Shown here: one piece after another, positions 19,549 to 28,733 of the stretch
How the letters are laid out: each line of letters opens with the position of its first letter
Position numbering within the stretch: the first letter of the stretch is position 1
Assembly: GCA_028292195.1 (NCBI GenBank)
Contig: JAQGMU010000381.1
Location: 1-36,967, forward strand
Direction of reading: 5' to 3'
Source of the DNA: Ramlibacter sp.
Lineage (GTDB): Bacteria; Pseudomonadota; Gammaproteobacteria; Burkholderiales; Burkholderiaceae_C
DNA: 36,967 bases
The notes under the pieces: model-generated
Database searches by the model: none
The model's input: the letters and a program-made list of their open reading frames with translations, nothing else
Told to the model about the DNA's origin: nothing
Position numbers and translations under genes: made by a program

Positions 19549-20268
19549 TCAGGCCACCATGTAGCCGCCGTCCACCGGCAGGATCACGCCTGTCATGAAC
19601 GCCGCCGCCGGCGTGCACAGGAACATCGCCGCGCGCGCCACGTCGTCGGGCGTGCCCCACCGGCCCAGCGGCGTGCGCGCCAGGATCGGGCCCGCGCGGG
19701 CCGGGTCGTCCTGCAGCGCCTTGGTCAGCGGCGTGGCGATCCAGCCCGGCGCCACGGCGTTCACGCGGATGCCGTCGGGTGCATAGGCGATCGCCAGCGA
19801 CTTCGTGAGCTGACCCACGCCGCCCTTGCTGGCGGAGTAGGCGGGCACGAGGCCGCCGCCGAAGAAGGTCAGCATCGACGCCGTGTTGACGATGCAACCG
19901 CGGCGCGCCTTGAGCTTCGCCCGCGTGGCGGAACAGACGCGCATGGTGCCGGTCAGGTTCACCGCCAGCACCTGCTCGAAGACCTCGAGGTCGTGCTCGG
20001 CGCCGCGCTTGATGATGCCGGCGCAGTTGAAGACGATGTCGAGTTCTCCGATGCCGGCGAGGGCGGCGTCCAGGCTGTCCTGCTTGCTGACGTCGGCCTG
20101 CTTCACCGTCACCGCGGCGTCCAGCGTTCCGTCGCCGCCGCCGAGGCCCAGCGCCGTCACCTCCGCACCCAGCGCGGCCAGGTGGTTGGCGATGATGGCG
20201 CCTATGCCTTGCGTGGCACCGGCCACCAGCGCCCGCTTGCCCTTGAACAGTCCGGCCTGGTAGGTCAT
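19549..20268 (-). CDS. SDR-family oxidoreductase
   Basis: KGKRALVAGATQGIGAIIANHLAALGAEVTAL...NCAGIIKRG...YSASKGGVGQLTKSLAIAYAPDGIRVNAVAPGWIATPL. Confidence 0.92.
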   Translation of the reverse strand: MTYQAGLFKGKRALVAGATQGIGAIIANHLAALGAEVTALGLGGGDGTLDAAVTVKQADVSKQDSLDAALAGIGELDIVFNCAGIIKRGAEHDLEVFEQVLAVNLTGTMRVCSATRAKLKARRGCIVNTASMLTFFGGGLVPAYSASKGGVGQLTKSLAIAYAPDGIRVNAVAPGWIATPLTKALQDDPARAGPILARTPLGRWGTPDDVARAAMFLCTPAAAFMTGVILPVDGGYMVA

Positions 20269-20275
20269 GGCTGCT

Positions 20276-21244
20276 TCAGTTCTTGATGCCGAGCTTGGTG
20301 ATCAGCGACTTGAAGTAGGTGTTGTCCCGTGCGATCACCGACTTGAAGCCGACGTCGTCCGCGTAGACGAAGCCCAGGTTCTGCTTGTCCAGCGTTTCGC
20401 GGAAGGCCTGCTCGTTCGATGCATTCAGGGCCAGCTTCTTCAGGTAGGCGATCACTTCGGGCGGCGTGTTCTTCGGCGCCGCCAGGCCGCGCCAGGTGCC
20501 GATGCTCAGGTCGATCTTGCGCTCCTTCAGCGTGGGCACTTTCTCGAAGCCCTTCACGCGCTGGTCGGCCATCACCGCCAGGGTCTTGAGCTTGCCGGCC
20601 GCCACGTAGGTGCTGACTTCGGCCGGGCTCACGGCCGCCGCGTCGACGTGGCCGCCCAGCAGTGCCAGCACACCGGGGCCGGCGCCCTGGAACGGGACGT
20701 GGTTGAACTTCACCCCGGTCTTCTCCTCCAGCGCGGCCGCGGCCAGGTGCCAGATCGAACCGTTGCCGGCATTCGCCACGCCGATCGTGCCCGGCTTGTT
20801 GCGCGCCGCGGCCAGGAATTCCTCGATGGTGTTCCAGGGCGCATCGGCGCGTACGGTGATGGCGGCCGGGTCGGCATTCAATTGCGCGATGGGCTGCAGG
20901 TCCTCGTACGTGATCTTGCCGATGCCCATGTGCGGCAGCGTCGCCAGTTCCACCGTGATGACGGCGAGGCGGTAGCCATCGGGCTTGGAGCTGGCCACGT
21001 CCTGCCAGCCGATGGAGCCGCTGGCGCCGGGCTTGTTCACGATGATGATGCTTTGCGTCGTGTGCTTGCGGCTGGCATCGGCGAAGGAGCGGGCCAGCGC
21101 GTCGGTGCCGCCGCCGGCGGCGAAGGGCACGACCAGTTCGATCGGTTTGTTGGGGAAGTCGGCTTGCGCGTGGACCGCGCCGGCGCCGAGCGCGAACAGG
21201 GCGGCGAGGGCCGTCAGGGCGCGGCGGGTGGTATTGATGGACAT
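20276..21244 (-). CDS. Bug/TctC-family substrate-binding protein
   Basis: MSINTTRRALTALAALFALGAGAVHAQADFPNKPIELVVPFAAGGGTDALARSFADASRKHTTQSIIIVNKPGASGSIGWQDVASSKPDGY. Confidence 0.92.
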   Translation of the reverse strand: MSINTTRRALTALAALFALGAGAVHAQADFPNKPIELVVPFAAGGGTDALARSFADASRKHTTQSIIIVNKPGASGSIGWQDVASSKPDGYRLAVITVELATLPHMGIGKITYEDLQPIAQLNADPAAITVRADAPWNTIEEFLAAARNKPGTIGVANAGNGSIWHLAAAALEEKTGVKFNHVPFQGAGPGVLALLGGHVDAAAVSPAEVSTYVAAGKLKTLAVMADQRVKGFEKVPTLKERKIDLSIGTWRGLAAPKNTPPEVIAYLKKLALNASNEQAFRETLDKQNLGFVYADDVGFKSVIARDNTYFKSLITKLGIKN

Positions 21245-21279
21245 GGTTCGGTCTCCGTGGGGTTTTTTGCGAGAGGGGA

Positions 21280-22008
21280 TCAGTAGGTGGCGCGCCCGCC
21301 CGAGAGGTCGAACACGGCGCCGGTATTGAAGCTGCACGAGCCGGAGCAGAGCCAGGCCACCATCTCGGCGACCTCGCTCGGCTCGCCCAGGCGCTGCATG
21401 GGGCTCTTGGAAATCATGGTCTGCACGTGCGCCGGCGCCATCTGGTCCAGGATCGCCGTGCGCACCGCGGCCGGCGCGATCGCGTTGACCAGGATGCCGG
21501 TGGTGGCCAGTTCCTTGCCCAGCGACTTGGTCAGCGCCAGCACGCCGGCCTTGGCCGCGCTGTAGGCGGACGCATTCGGCGTGCCTTCCTTGCCGGCCAG
21601 CGAGGCGATGTTGACGATCCGCCCCTGCCCGGCCTGGCGCATCAGCGGCACCACGGCGCGGCACACGTTGTAGACGCCGACCAGGTTGACGTCGACGATG
21701 CGCGTCCACTGGCCAGGGTCGTAGGCGTCAAGCGGCACGGTAGCGCCGGCGAAGCCTGCGCTGTTGACGAGGAAGTCGATGCGGCCCCAGCGCGCCGCGG
21801 TGTGGGCCGCTGCGCCGTCGACTGCTGCGCGGTCGGTCACGTCGACGCGGATAGCCGTGCCGGCGTTGTCGTCCGCGAGGTCCCACGACACCACGGTGGC
21901 GCCCGCCTCACGCAGTTGCCGCCCCACCTGGGCGCCGATACCGCTGGCCCCGCCGGTGACGACCGCGACCTGCCCCGCGAAGTCGTACTTCGCCTTGTCG
22001 TAAGCCAC
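21280..22008 (-). CDS. SDR-family oxidoreductase
   Basis: VAYDKAKYDFAGQVAVVTGGASGIGAQVGRQLREAGATVVSWDLADD...YSAAKAGVLALTKSLGKELATTGILVNAIAPAAVRT; GTG start inferred, 5 nt after the upstream stop. Confidence 0.87.
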   Translation of the reverse strand: MAYDKAKYDFAGQVAVVTGGASGIGAQVGRQLREAGATVVSWDLADDNAGTAIRVDVTDRAAVDGAAAHTAARWGRIDFLVNSAGFAGATVPLDAYDPGQWTRIVDVNLVGVYNVCRAVVPLMRQAGQGRIVNIASLAGKEGTPNASAYSAAKAGVLALTKSLGKELATTGILVNAIAPAAVRTAILDQMAPAHVQTMISKSPMQRLGEPSEVAEMVAWLCSGSCSFNTGAVFDLSGGRATY

Positions 22009-22013
22009 GGCGG

Positions 22014-22541
22014 TCAGCGGATGAACTGCTTCGTGTAGTCGGCGCCCAGGCCGACGGCTTCGAAGTGCTTGCGGCACATGTCGATCTTGGTGAACACGTC
22101 CTCGTAGCCCATGCCATTGCCGAACGGGTCGGTGTAGTACATGACACCGTTCACCTGGAAGTAGGTGATCATTTCCTCGACGTCTTCCGGCACGTACAGC
22201 GTATGCGTCTCACCGGGCGGCTCGAACACGTAGCTGCCCTCGGTGGCTTCCCAGTCGTGCTCCAGGTACTTCCAGCGGCCCTTCAGCACGAAGCCGTGCA
22301 CGGCCTGCGGATGGCGGTGGCGGCTCAGCACGCCCGACTTGCGCACGCGCAGCAGGTTCATCCAGTAACCCTGGCTGGCGTTCAGGCACAGCGGGCGGAA
22401 CCACACGTTTTCGGCCTGCGGCACCCACAACCTCTCGTCCTGCGGGATGGCGTGCTGCACCACGATCTCCGGCAGCGCGTCCGGCGGGTTCGGGTACTGG
22501 TAGGGCGTCATCGGCTCCTGGTCCAGGCGGTCAACGGGCAT
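22014..22541 (-). CDS. Cupin protein, 2,4'-dihydroxyacetophenone dioxygenase family-like
   Basis: MPVDRLDQEPMTPYQYPNPPDALPEIVVQHAIPQDERLWVPQAENVWFRPLCLNASQGYWMNLLRVRKSGVLSRHRHPQAVHGFVLKGRWKYLEHDWEATEGSYVFEPPGETHTL; cupin His/Glu motif; alternative ATG at 22565. Confidence 0.72.
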   Translation of the reverse strand: MPVDRLDQEPMTPYQYPNPPDALPEIVVQHAIPQDERLWVPQAENVWFRPLCLNASQGYWMNLLRVRKSGVLSRHRHPQAVHGFVLKGRWKYLEHDWEATEGSYVFEPPGETHTLYVPEDVEEMITYFQVNGVMYYTDPFGNGMGYEDVFTKIDMCRKHFEAVGLGADYTKQFIR

Positions 22542-22560
22542 CTCGTATCGCCTTGGGGCG

Positions 22561-22597
22561 TCCATATGGTGGATGATTGTCCATATTGTAGATGGAC
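22561..22597. promoter_or_regulatory. Candidate operator: two tandem TCCA/TGGA dyads
   Basis: TCCAtatggTGGA (22561-22573) and GTCCATattgtagATGGAC (22579-22597, perfect 6-bp arms); TCCATAT repeated directly at 22561 and 22580 (19-bp period). Confidence 0.5.
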
Positions 22598-22633
22598 CAT
22601 CCTCCAAATCCACGGGGTTTACCCGGGGTCGCG

Positions 22634-24043
22634 CTACTTCCAGTCGACCGCGCCGAAGTGGTCGTGCCCCAGCAGCGTGTAGAAGATGCCGAAGGTGCCC
22701 CGTGACTGCCCCCGGTTGCCGATGTCCGGATAATTCGCATCCCGCCGGTTCCACAGGTACTTCACCGTGATGGCATGCTGGTCCTTCACCCGCCACGTGT
22801 AGGCGATGTCGGCGCGCGCGATGTTGTCGTGGCCGCCGCGGTTGCCGACGTCCGACACGAAGTATTCGCGCAGGGTGAGGTCCAGCGAGGAGCGGTCGCG
22901 GAAGATCGCCCGCGCCGCCAGCAGCGCCTGCGGCGCCACGCCATAGTGGTAGTCACGGTCCACGCTGGGGGCGGCGCTGTTGATGGTGCCGACGGCGGCA
23001 TAGCCCAGCCCCGCCATCGCGGTGCCCTGCACCACCACGTCGTCGTGGCGCCACTGGCCGGTGGTGCCCAGCGACAGCGCGGTGCTGGAGATGCGGAAGG
23101 TCTGCGGAGAGATGTAGTCGTAGCTGCCGTAAATGCCCCAGATGCCGCGGTAGTTGGGGCCATTCTTGTAGTCGCGCCCGGCCAGCAGGCCGCGCGTCAT
23201 CAGGCTCTCGACGAAGTTGGCGGTCGTCGCCGTCGCCTGGAAGGCGAAGTAGTCGAAGGGGCGGCGGTACTGGTAGCCGTCCTTGCCCGGCATGCCGTAG
23301 TCGAGCGCGAAGTCGGCCTGCGCTTCGTTGCGGACGTTGGCGGCCGAATTGCCCTGGGCGTTCTGCACGGTGCCCATCAGGCCCAGCTGCAAGCGGCTGT
23401 AGTACTCGGCTCCGCGGCTGCTGAACACGGTCTCGGGCCGGTGGCCTTGCAGGTAGCGGTTGAACGCGGTGGAGGGCGAGACCACGGCTGCCACCGTTTC
23501 GCGCCAGAACGGATTCATGCCGCCGCCTTTTTCCAGCACCAGGCTGGCCATGCGGAACAGCGATTCGCCGAGGAAGGTGCCGCCGATGCCGGTGGAGACC
23601 ATGTCGTTGCGCGAAGGCGGCGTGCGCTCGCCCGCGATCTCCCACAGCGCGCTGCCGGCCACCGCATACCCGGCCGACTCCCAGAAGTTGAAGCCGGCCG
23701 AGCGCGCGAAGCCGTAGTACATGGAGCCCTGGTACGGGTGGCCGAGCTGGTTGACGCTGAACGGGTCCCTGTCCACCGTCCAGCTGCTGTGCAGGTTGTG
23801 GTTGATCGAGTCCAGCGTCACCGCGTAGTCGATACGGTCCGTGCCGCAGCAGTAGTTGATTCGGTTGACCAGCAGGTCGAAACCGATGATCTCGTACAGC
23901 GGCAGCAGGTAGTCCGGCTTCTGCGCGGGCAGGGGCGGGTCCGCCACCTGCGCTTGCGCCTGCATCGGCGCCTGAGCGAAGCTCGCTGTGGCCGCGAACA
24001 GCAACAGGAAAGCGGCAATACCACGGGTGTACGGATGGGCCAT
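22634..24043 (-). CDS. DUF3943-like outer-membrane-associated protein of unknown function
   Basis: Signal peptide MAHPYTRGIAAFLLLFAATASFAQA; KPDYLLPLYEIIGFDLLVNRINYCCG...NHNLHSSWTVDRDPFSVNQLGHPYQGSMYYGFARSAGFNFWESAGYAVAGSALWEIAGE. Confidence 0.72.
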   Translation of the reverse strand: MAHPYTRGIAAFLLLFAATASFAQAPMQAQAQVADPPLPAQKPDYLLPLYEIIGFDLLVNRINYCCGTDRIDYAVTLDSINHNLHSSWTVDRDPFSVNQLGHPYQGSMYYGFARSAGFNFWESAGYAVAGSALWEIAGERTPPSRNDMVSTGIGGTFLGESLFRMASLVLEKGGGMNPFWRETVAAVVSPSTAFNRYLQGHRPETVFSSRGAEYYSRLQLGLMGTVQNAQGNSAANVRNEAQADFALDYGMPGKDGYQYRRPFDYFAFQATATTANFVESLMTRGLLAGRDYKNGPNYRGIWGIYGSYDYISPQTFRISSTALSLGTTGQWRHDDVVVQGTAMAGLGYAAVGTINSAAPSVDRDYHYGVAPQALLAARAIFRDRSSLDLTLREYFVSDVGNRGGHDNIARADIAYTWRVKDQHAITVKYLWNRRDANYPDIGNRGQSRGTFGIFYTLLGHDHFGAVDWK

Positions 24044-24208
24044 GCGGAATGCTAGGGGCGGGCTTCGGCCTCAGCTGTAGGAGAGATGGCCGTGTTGAGC
24101 CTGGACGCGCCCGCGGCGCCGTACCAGCCCGACCGGCTCGCAAGCCGGCGGGCGAGCAGCGTCAGCGCCCAACTGGCGGATCGGGTCGGTCGAGATGCGA
24201 GCTGCGTT

Positions 24209-24988
24209 CTAGCGCCCGACGAACACCGGCTTCTCCTTCGCGAGGAACGCCGCCCGGCCGAGCCGGAAGTCCTCGGTGTCGAAGCACGCGAAGCTTTCGC
24301 GATTCTCGGCTTCCGTCACGGGGCGCGGGTCGGCCAGCCGGCGGGCGAACTTCTTGTGCCAGCGCGCCACCAGGGGCGCGCCTTCGGCGATGCGCTGCGC
24401 GCAAGCGAGAACTTCGGCCGCCACTTCGGCGTCGGGGACGAAGCGCGTGACCAGGCGCTTCTCCCTGGCTTCGGCGGCGCCGAAGATCCGGCCCTCCAGC
24501 AGGATCTCCAGTGCGGCGTCGGCGCCGGCCAGGCGCACCAGCGGCTCCATCTCCGCGTACGCCTCCACCAGCCCGAGGTTCTTCACCGGGACACCGAAGC
24601 GGCTGGACGCGCCGCAGATGCGGATGTCGCACAGCGACGCCAGCAACAGCCCGCCGCCCACGCACAGGCCGTGGATCTGCGCGACCAGGGGGTGCCGGCA
24701 GCTGCGCAAGCTCGTGATCGCCGCGTGCACGACACGGCCGTAGTCGGCCGCCTGCGTGCTGTCGGAGCGTTCGTTCTCGAACTCGCCGATGTCGGCGCCG
24801 GGGCAGAACGCCTTCTCTCCGGCGCCGCGCAGGACGACGCAGCGAATGCTTTCGTCCGCGGAGAGCGTGTCCATCGCCGAAGCGAGCGCAAGCCACATCG
24901 GCTTGCTCATCGCGTTCAGCTTGTCGGGGCGGTTCAGGACGACGGTGGCGATCGCGCCACTGCGTTGGACGAGGATCAGGTCGGTCAT
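24209..24988 (-). CDS. Enoyl-CoA hydratase/isomerase family protein
   Basis: MTDLILVQRSGAIATVVLNRPDKLNAMSKPMWLALASAMDTL...GEKAFCPGADIGEFENERSD...GLCVGGGLLLASLCDIRICGASSRFG. Confidence 0.9.
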   Translation of the reverse strand: MTDLILVQRSGAIATVVLNRPDKLNAMSKPMWLALASAMDTLSADESIRCVVLRGAGEKAFCPGADIGEFENERSDSTQAADYGRVVHAAITSLRSCRHPLVAQIHGLCVGGGLLLASLCDIRICGASSRFGVPVKNLGLVEAYAEMEPLVRLAGADAALEILLEGRIFGAAEAREKRLVTRFVPDAEVAAEVLACAQRIAEGAPLVARWHKKFARRLADPRPVTEAENRESFACFDTEDFRLGRAAFLAKEKPVFVGR

Positions 24989-25905
24989 GGCGGCGAGCAT
25001 AGCCGCACGCCTTTCCAGTCGCTGCCCGACGCTTCGCGCTCCAGGGTTTCGAGCAGCAGGCTCCTTACCGCGAGCAGCTGCGGCGACTGCGGCGCCTCGA
25101 TGGCGGTGGCCAGGGACACCGCGCGGCTGAGGACGGGGTTCACCAGCCGCCCGACCGGCAGGTCCGCCGGCGGGTCGCGACCGAGCATCGACCAGGGCAG
25201 GACCGTGGCGCCGACGCCCGCGCGCACCAGCTGCACCATGGTGTAGGGCGACGACGCCTCCGTCGCCACCTGAGGCACGATGCCGCGCTCGGCGCACGCG
25301 CCATCCAGCAGCTTGCGCAGGCTGTTGGGCCGCGCCGGCATCACCAGCCGCACGCCGTGCAGGCGCTGCAGGTCGACCTCGCCGCGCTCGGGCTGGATCC
25401 CGATCACGAACAGGTCCTCCTCCAGCACCGGCACCACCTGCATGCCCGAGGACGCGTACTCGCCCAGCACGATGGCGATGTCGATGCGGCCGCGCAGCAG
25501 CATCTCGCCCAGGTGCACGCCGGGGCTTTCCAGCAGCTCCAGCGTGATCGCCGGGTAGCGCTGGCGCACCGCGTTCACGAGCGGCACCGCGATCATGTGC
25601 GCCGCGCTGACGGCGGTGCCGATCACGACGTGGCCCGCAGGCGACGAGTTGTCTTCCCGGCCGATGCCCTGCAGCCCGTCCAGCATCCTCAGGGTTTCCT
25701 TCGCGCGGCGGCAGAACTCCAGTCCGGTAGCCGTGGGCACCACGCCGCGCGAACTGCGGCTCAGCAACTGGCAGCCGACCATGCCTTCCAGCTGACGCAT
25801 CTGCACGCTCAGCGCCGGCTGCGCGATGTGCAGAACCTGCGCCGCGCGCGCGATGCTGCCGGTCTCGACGACCGTGATGAAGTTCTTGAGGCGGCGGGAA
25901 TCCAT
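24985..25905 (-). CDS. LysR-family transcriptional regulator
   Basis: MDSRRLKNFITVVETGSIARAAQVLHIAQPALSVQMRQLEGMVGCQLLSRSSRGVVPTATG; ATGA overlap with the downstream hydratase. Confidence 0.92.
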   Translation of the reverse strand: MDSRRLKNFITVVETGSIARAAQVLHIAQPALSVQMRQLEGMVGCQLLSRSSRGVVPTATGLEFCRRAKETLRMLDGLQGIGREDNSSPAGHVVIGTAVSAAHMIAVPLVNAVRQRYPAITLELLESPGVHLGEMLLRGRIDIAIVLGEYASSGMQVVPVLEEDLFVIGIQPERGEVDLQRLHGVRLVMPARPNSLRKLLDGACAERGIVPQVATEASSPYTMVQLVRAGVGATVLPWSMLGRDPPADLPVGRLVNPVLSRAVSLATAIEAPQSPQLLAVRSLLLETLEREASGSDWKGVRLCSPP

Positions 25906-25931
25906 GGGCGATCGGGGGTGCGGGGCGAGCA

Positions 25932-25952
25932 GCTATCGTAAACGGCGATAGC
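25932..25952. promoter_or_regulatory. Candidate LysR box in divergent promoter
   Basis: GCTATCG-taaacgg-CGATAGC, perfect 7-bp arms, contains T-N11-A (T25936...A25948); between the divergent LysR and CoA-transferase starts. Confidence 0.65.
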
Positions 25953-26007
25953 CCTAGCCCGAACCCGTATTTCCCCGCGCGGCAGCCGATCACTACGATG
26001 CCTCCGG

Positions 26008-27246
26008 ATGAACCAACAGGCGACCGCGCCGGGGTGGCAACCCCTCAAAGGCCTCCGCGTGCTGGAGCTCGCGCAGATCATGGCCGGGCCGGTGGCCGGG
26101 CTGATGCTGGCCGACCTCGGTGCCGACGTGATCAAGGTCGAGAAATTTCCGGGCGGCGACGATGCCCGCGGCTTCAACAGCAAGGGCGCCGGCGACATGC
26201 CGGCCTCGTTCGAGGTGCTCAATCGCGGCAAGCGCTCGGTCGCCATCAACCTGAAGACCGATCAGGGCCGTGAATCGCTGAGCCGCATGGTCGCCCAGGC
26301 CGACGTGCTGACGGAGAACTTCCGCCCCGGCACGCTCGAAGGCCTCGGGCTGGGCGTCAGGCAAATGCTGGAGATCAACCCGCGCCTGATCTATTGCAGC
26401 GTCAGTGGCTACGGCAGCCGCGGCCCGCTGGCCGAGCGCGGCGGCTTCGACCTGATCCTGCAGGCCTTCAGCGGCCTGATCAGCGTCACCGGCGAACCGG
26501 GGCGGCCGCCGGTGAAGCCGGGGGTCTCCATCGCGGACGTCAATGCCGGCATCCTGGCGGCCATGGGCGTGCTCGGCGCCTATATCCACGTGCTGCGCAC
26601 GGGGCAGGGCCAGCACGTCGAAACCTCGTTGCTGCAAGCCTCGATCCAGCAGCTGTACTGGTATGCGGCGCTGTTCTTCTCGGGCGGAGCCATGCCGGAC
26701 CGCCTGGGCACGGCGCACCCCGTCATCGCGCCCTACCAGACCTTCCAGTGCTCCGACGGCGAGATCGCGATAGGTGGCGCCAACGAAGCGAACTGGGTGC
26801 GGATCGCCGAAGTGCTGGGCCATCCGGAGTGGCGCAGCGACCCGCGCTTCACGACGCCGCTGCAGCGGCTGCAGAATCGCGAAGCGCTCACGGTCTGCCT
26901 GAACGCGGCGCTTGCCGGCCACACGCGGGCCGAGTGGGAAGCGCGTCTCAGCGCCGCCGGCGTCCCGGCCGGGCCGGTGCAGTCGGTGGGCGAGGCGCTG
27001 TCGCATCCGCAGGCGCGGGCGATGGACATCGTTGTCGATGCCGATACCGCCGATGGCGGCCGCCGGCCCATGATCGGGCTGCCGCTGCACTTCAGCGGGC
27101 GCAACGCGCCGGCGACCACGGCCGCGCCGCGACTGGGCGAACACACGCGCGAGGTGCTGGCCGAGTTCGGCTTCGCCGGCGCGGAAATCGATGCATTGCT
27201 GGAGCGGCACGCGGTGCTGCAACAATCACCGGAAGGAAAAAAATGA
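26008..27246 (+). CDS. CaiB/BaiF (family III) CoA transferase
   Basis: PLKGLRVLELAQIMAGPVAGLMLADLGADVIKVEKFPGGDDARGFNSKGAGDMPASFEVLNRGKRSVAINLKTDQGRE...LLQASIQQLYWYAA. Confidence 0.92.
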   Translation: MNQQATAPGWQPLKGLRVLELAQIMAGPVAGLMLADLGADVIKVEKFPGGDDARGFNSKGAGDMPASFEVLNRGKRSVAINLKTDQGRESLSRMVAQADVLTENFRPGTLEGLGLGVRQMLEINPRLIYCSVSGYGSRGPLAERGGFDLILQAFSGLISVTGEPGRPPVKPGVSIADVNAGILAAMGVLGAYIHVLRTGQGQHVETSLLQASIQQLYWYAALFFSGGAMPDRLGTAHPVIAPYQTFQCSDGEIAIGGANEANWVRIAEVLGHPEWRSDPRFTTPLQRLQNREALTVCLNAALAGHTRAEWEARLSAAGVPAGPVQSVGEALSHPQARAMDIVVDADTADGGRRPMIGLPLHFSGRNAPATTAAPRLGEHTREVLAEFGFAGAEIDALLERHAVLQQSPEGKK

Positions 27247-28733
27247 GCAAGCCGCCCGAATCCAGTCTGTCCGTGCTGCGCGATACCGTGGTGCCGATCG
27301 AGATGATGCTGGCCACGGCCGCCAAGGTGCTGTGTTCGGCGGTGTTCGTCTCGGGTCGCGATCCCGAAGAGGCCTTCAGGCACAGCGCGCTCTGGTCGCT
27401 CAAGGCGCAGCTGCTGCCCGACGCGCTGCTGCAGCACGCGCGCTGGAACCTCGACCGCAAGGATCCGCGCGTCGACATCTCCATAGCTCTCACGCCGGCC
27501 GCGGCCGACGACCTGATCGCCGCGCATCGCGCCGCCCATCCGGGCTTCGCGGCAGACTGGGACAGCGAACGGGCGCGGCTGATCGGCCTGCGCAGCATCA
27601 CGCGCTCGGCGCAGTTCACCGGCGCCGGCCAGGGCAGCATCATCGTTCCGCGCGATGGCGACCGCGCGCTGCATTTCGAGCCCCGTGAAATCAGGCGCGG
27701 GCCGCTCGCCAGCGCGGGCTGGTCGGCCCAGGGCGCAGCGGCGCCGGCCGACGCGAACACGCGCGCAGCCGTGGCCCGGGCGCTCGAAGCGCCCTTTGCC
27801 GATCGCGAGGCTTACCACGCCGCCGTGCTGGTGGTGCAGCGTGGCCAGATCGTCGGCGAGCGCTACGCTGCCGGCTTCAACGCCGACATGCCGCTGGAAA
27901 GCTGGTCGATGGGCAAGAGCGTCATGGGCACGCTGATCTCCCAGCTGATGGGCCGCGGCGCGCTGGAACTCGACGCCCGCGCGCCGATCGCCGCCTGGGA
28001 CCGGGCCGGCGACCCGCGCCGCGAGATCACGCTGCGGCATCTGCTGAACATGTCCAGCGGCCTGCGCTGCACCGGCCAGGACGACACGCGCCCGGCCTGG
28101 CGCTACGGCCTGCCGGAACACTTCCTGCCCTATGCCGAGGCGCTGAACATCTCGGAGTGGGCCACCGAGCGGCCGCTCGAATTCGCGCCCAACACCGTCG
28201 GGCGGTATCGCAACTGCGATCCGCTCAGCCTGGCTTCGATCTTCTACGACACCGTGCGCAAGCTGGGCGGCGATCCGCTCACCTGGCCGCAGGCCGAGTT
28301 CTTCGACAAGCTCGGCATGCGCGGCCTGGTGCTGGAGACCGACCGCTGGGGCCGCTTCATCGTCAGCGGCTTCGACTACGGCACGGCACGCGACTGGGCC
28401 CGCATCGGCCTGTTGTACCTGCGAGACGGCATGTGGGATGGCCAGCGCGTGCTGCCGGCCGGCTGGGTGGAGTTCGCGCGGACCGCGGCGCCGGCCTGGA
28501 AGAACCGCGAATACAGCGCCCAGATCTGGCTGAACAGCATCAACGAGATCGCGTTGCCGCCCGACACCTTCTACTTCGCCGGCGGCGGCGGCCAGTACGT
28601 CTTCGTGGTTCCTTCGCTGGACCTGGTGATCGTGCGCCAGGGCCACACGCGCGGCTGGGAAGGCCAGCGCGAGAAGGTCAACGCCATGCTGAAGGGCATC
28701 ACCGCGGCGCTGGCGGCCAAGGTCGCCCAATGA
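27243..28733 (+). CDS. Serine hydrolase, beta-lactamase/6-aminohexanoate-dimer-hydrolase-like fold
   Basis: SxxK motif in ESWSMGKSVMGTLISQLMGRGALELDARAPI (S222, K225); YRN at Y322; HLLNMSSGLRC; C-terminal FAGGGGQYVFVVPSLDLVIVRQGHT. Confidence 0.87.
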   Translation: MSKPPESSLSVLRDTVVPIEMMLATAAKVLCSAVFVSGRDPEEAFRHSALWSLKAQLLPDALLQHARWNLDRKDPRVDISIALTPAAADDLIAAHRAAHPGFAADWDSERARLIGLRSITRSAQFTGAGQGSIIVPRDGDRALHFEPREIRRGPLASAGWSAQGAAAPADANTRAAVARALEAPFADREAYHAAVLVVQRGQIVGERYAAGFNADMPLESWSMGKSVMGTLISQLMGRGALELDARAPIAAWDRAGDPRREITLRHLLNMSSGLRCTGQDDTRPAWRYGLPEHFLPYAEALNISEWATERPLEFAPNTVGRYRNCDPLSLASIFYDTVRKLGGDPLTWPQAEFFDKLGMRGLVLETDRWGRFIVSGFDYGTARDWARIGLLYLRDGMWDGQRVLPAGWVEFARTAAPAWKNREYSAQIWLNSINEIALPPDTFYFAGGGGQYVFVVPSLDLVIVRQGHTRGWEGQREKVNAMLKGITAALAAKVAQ

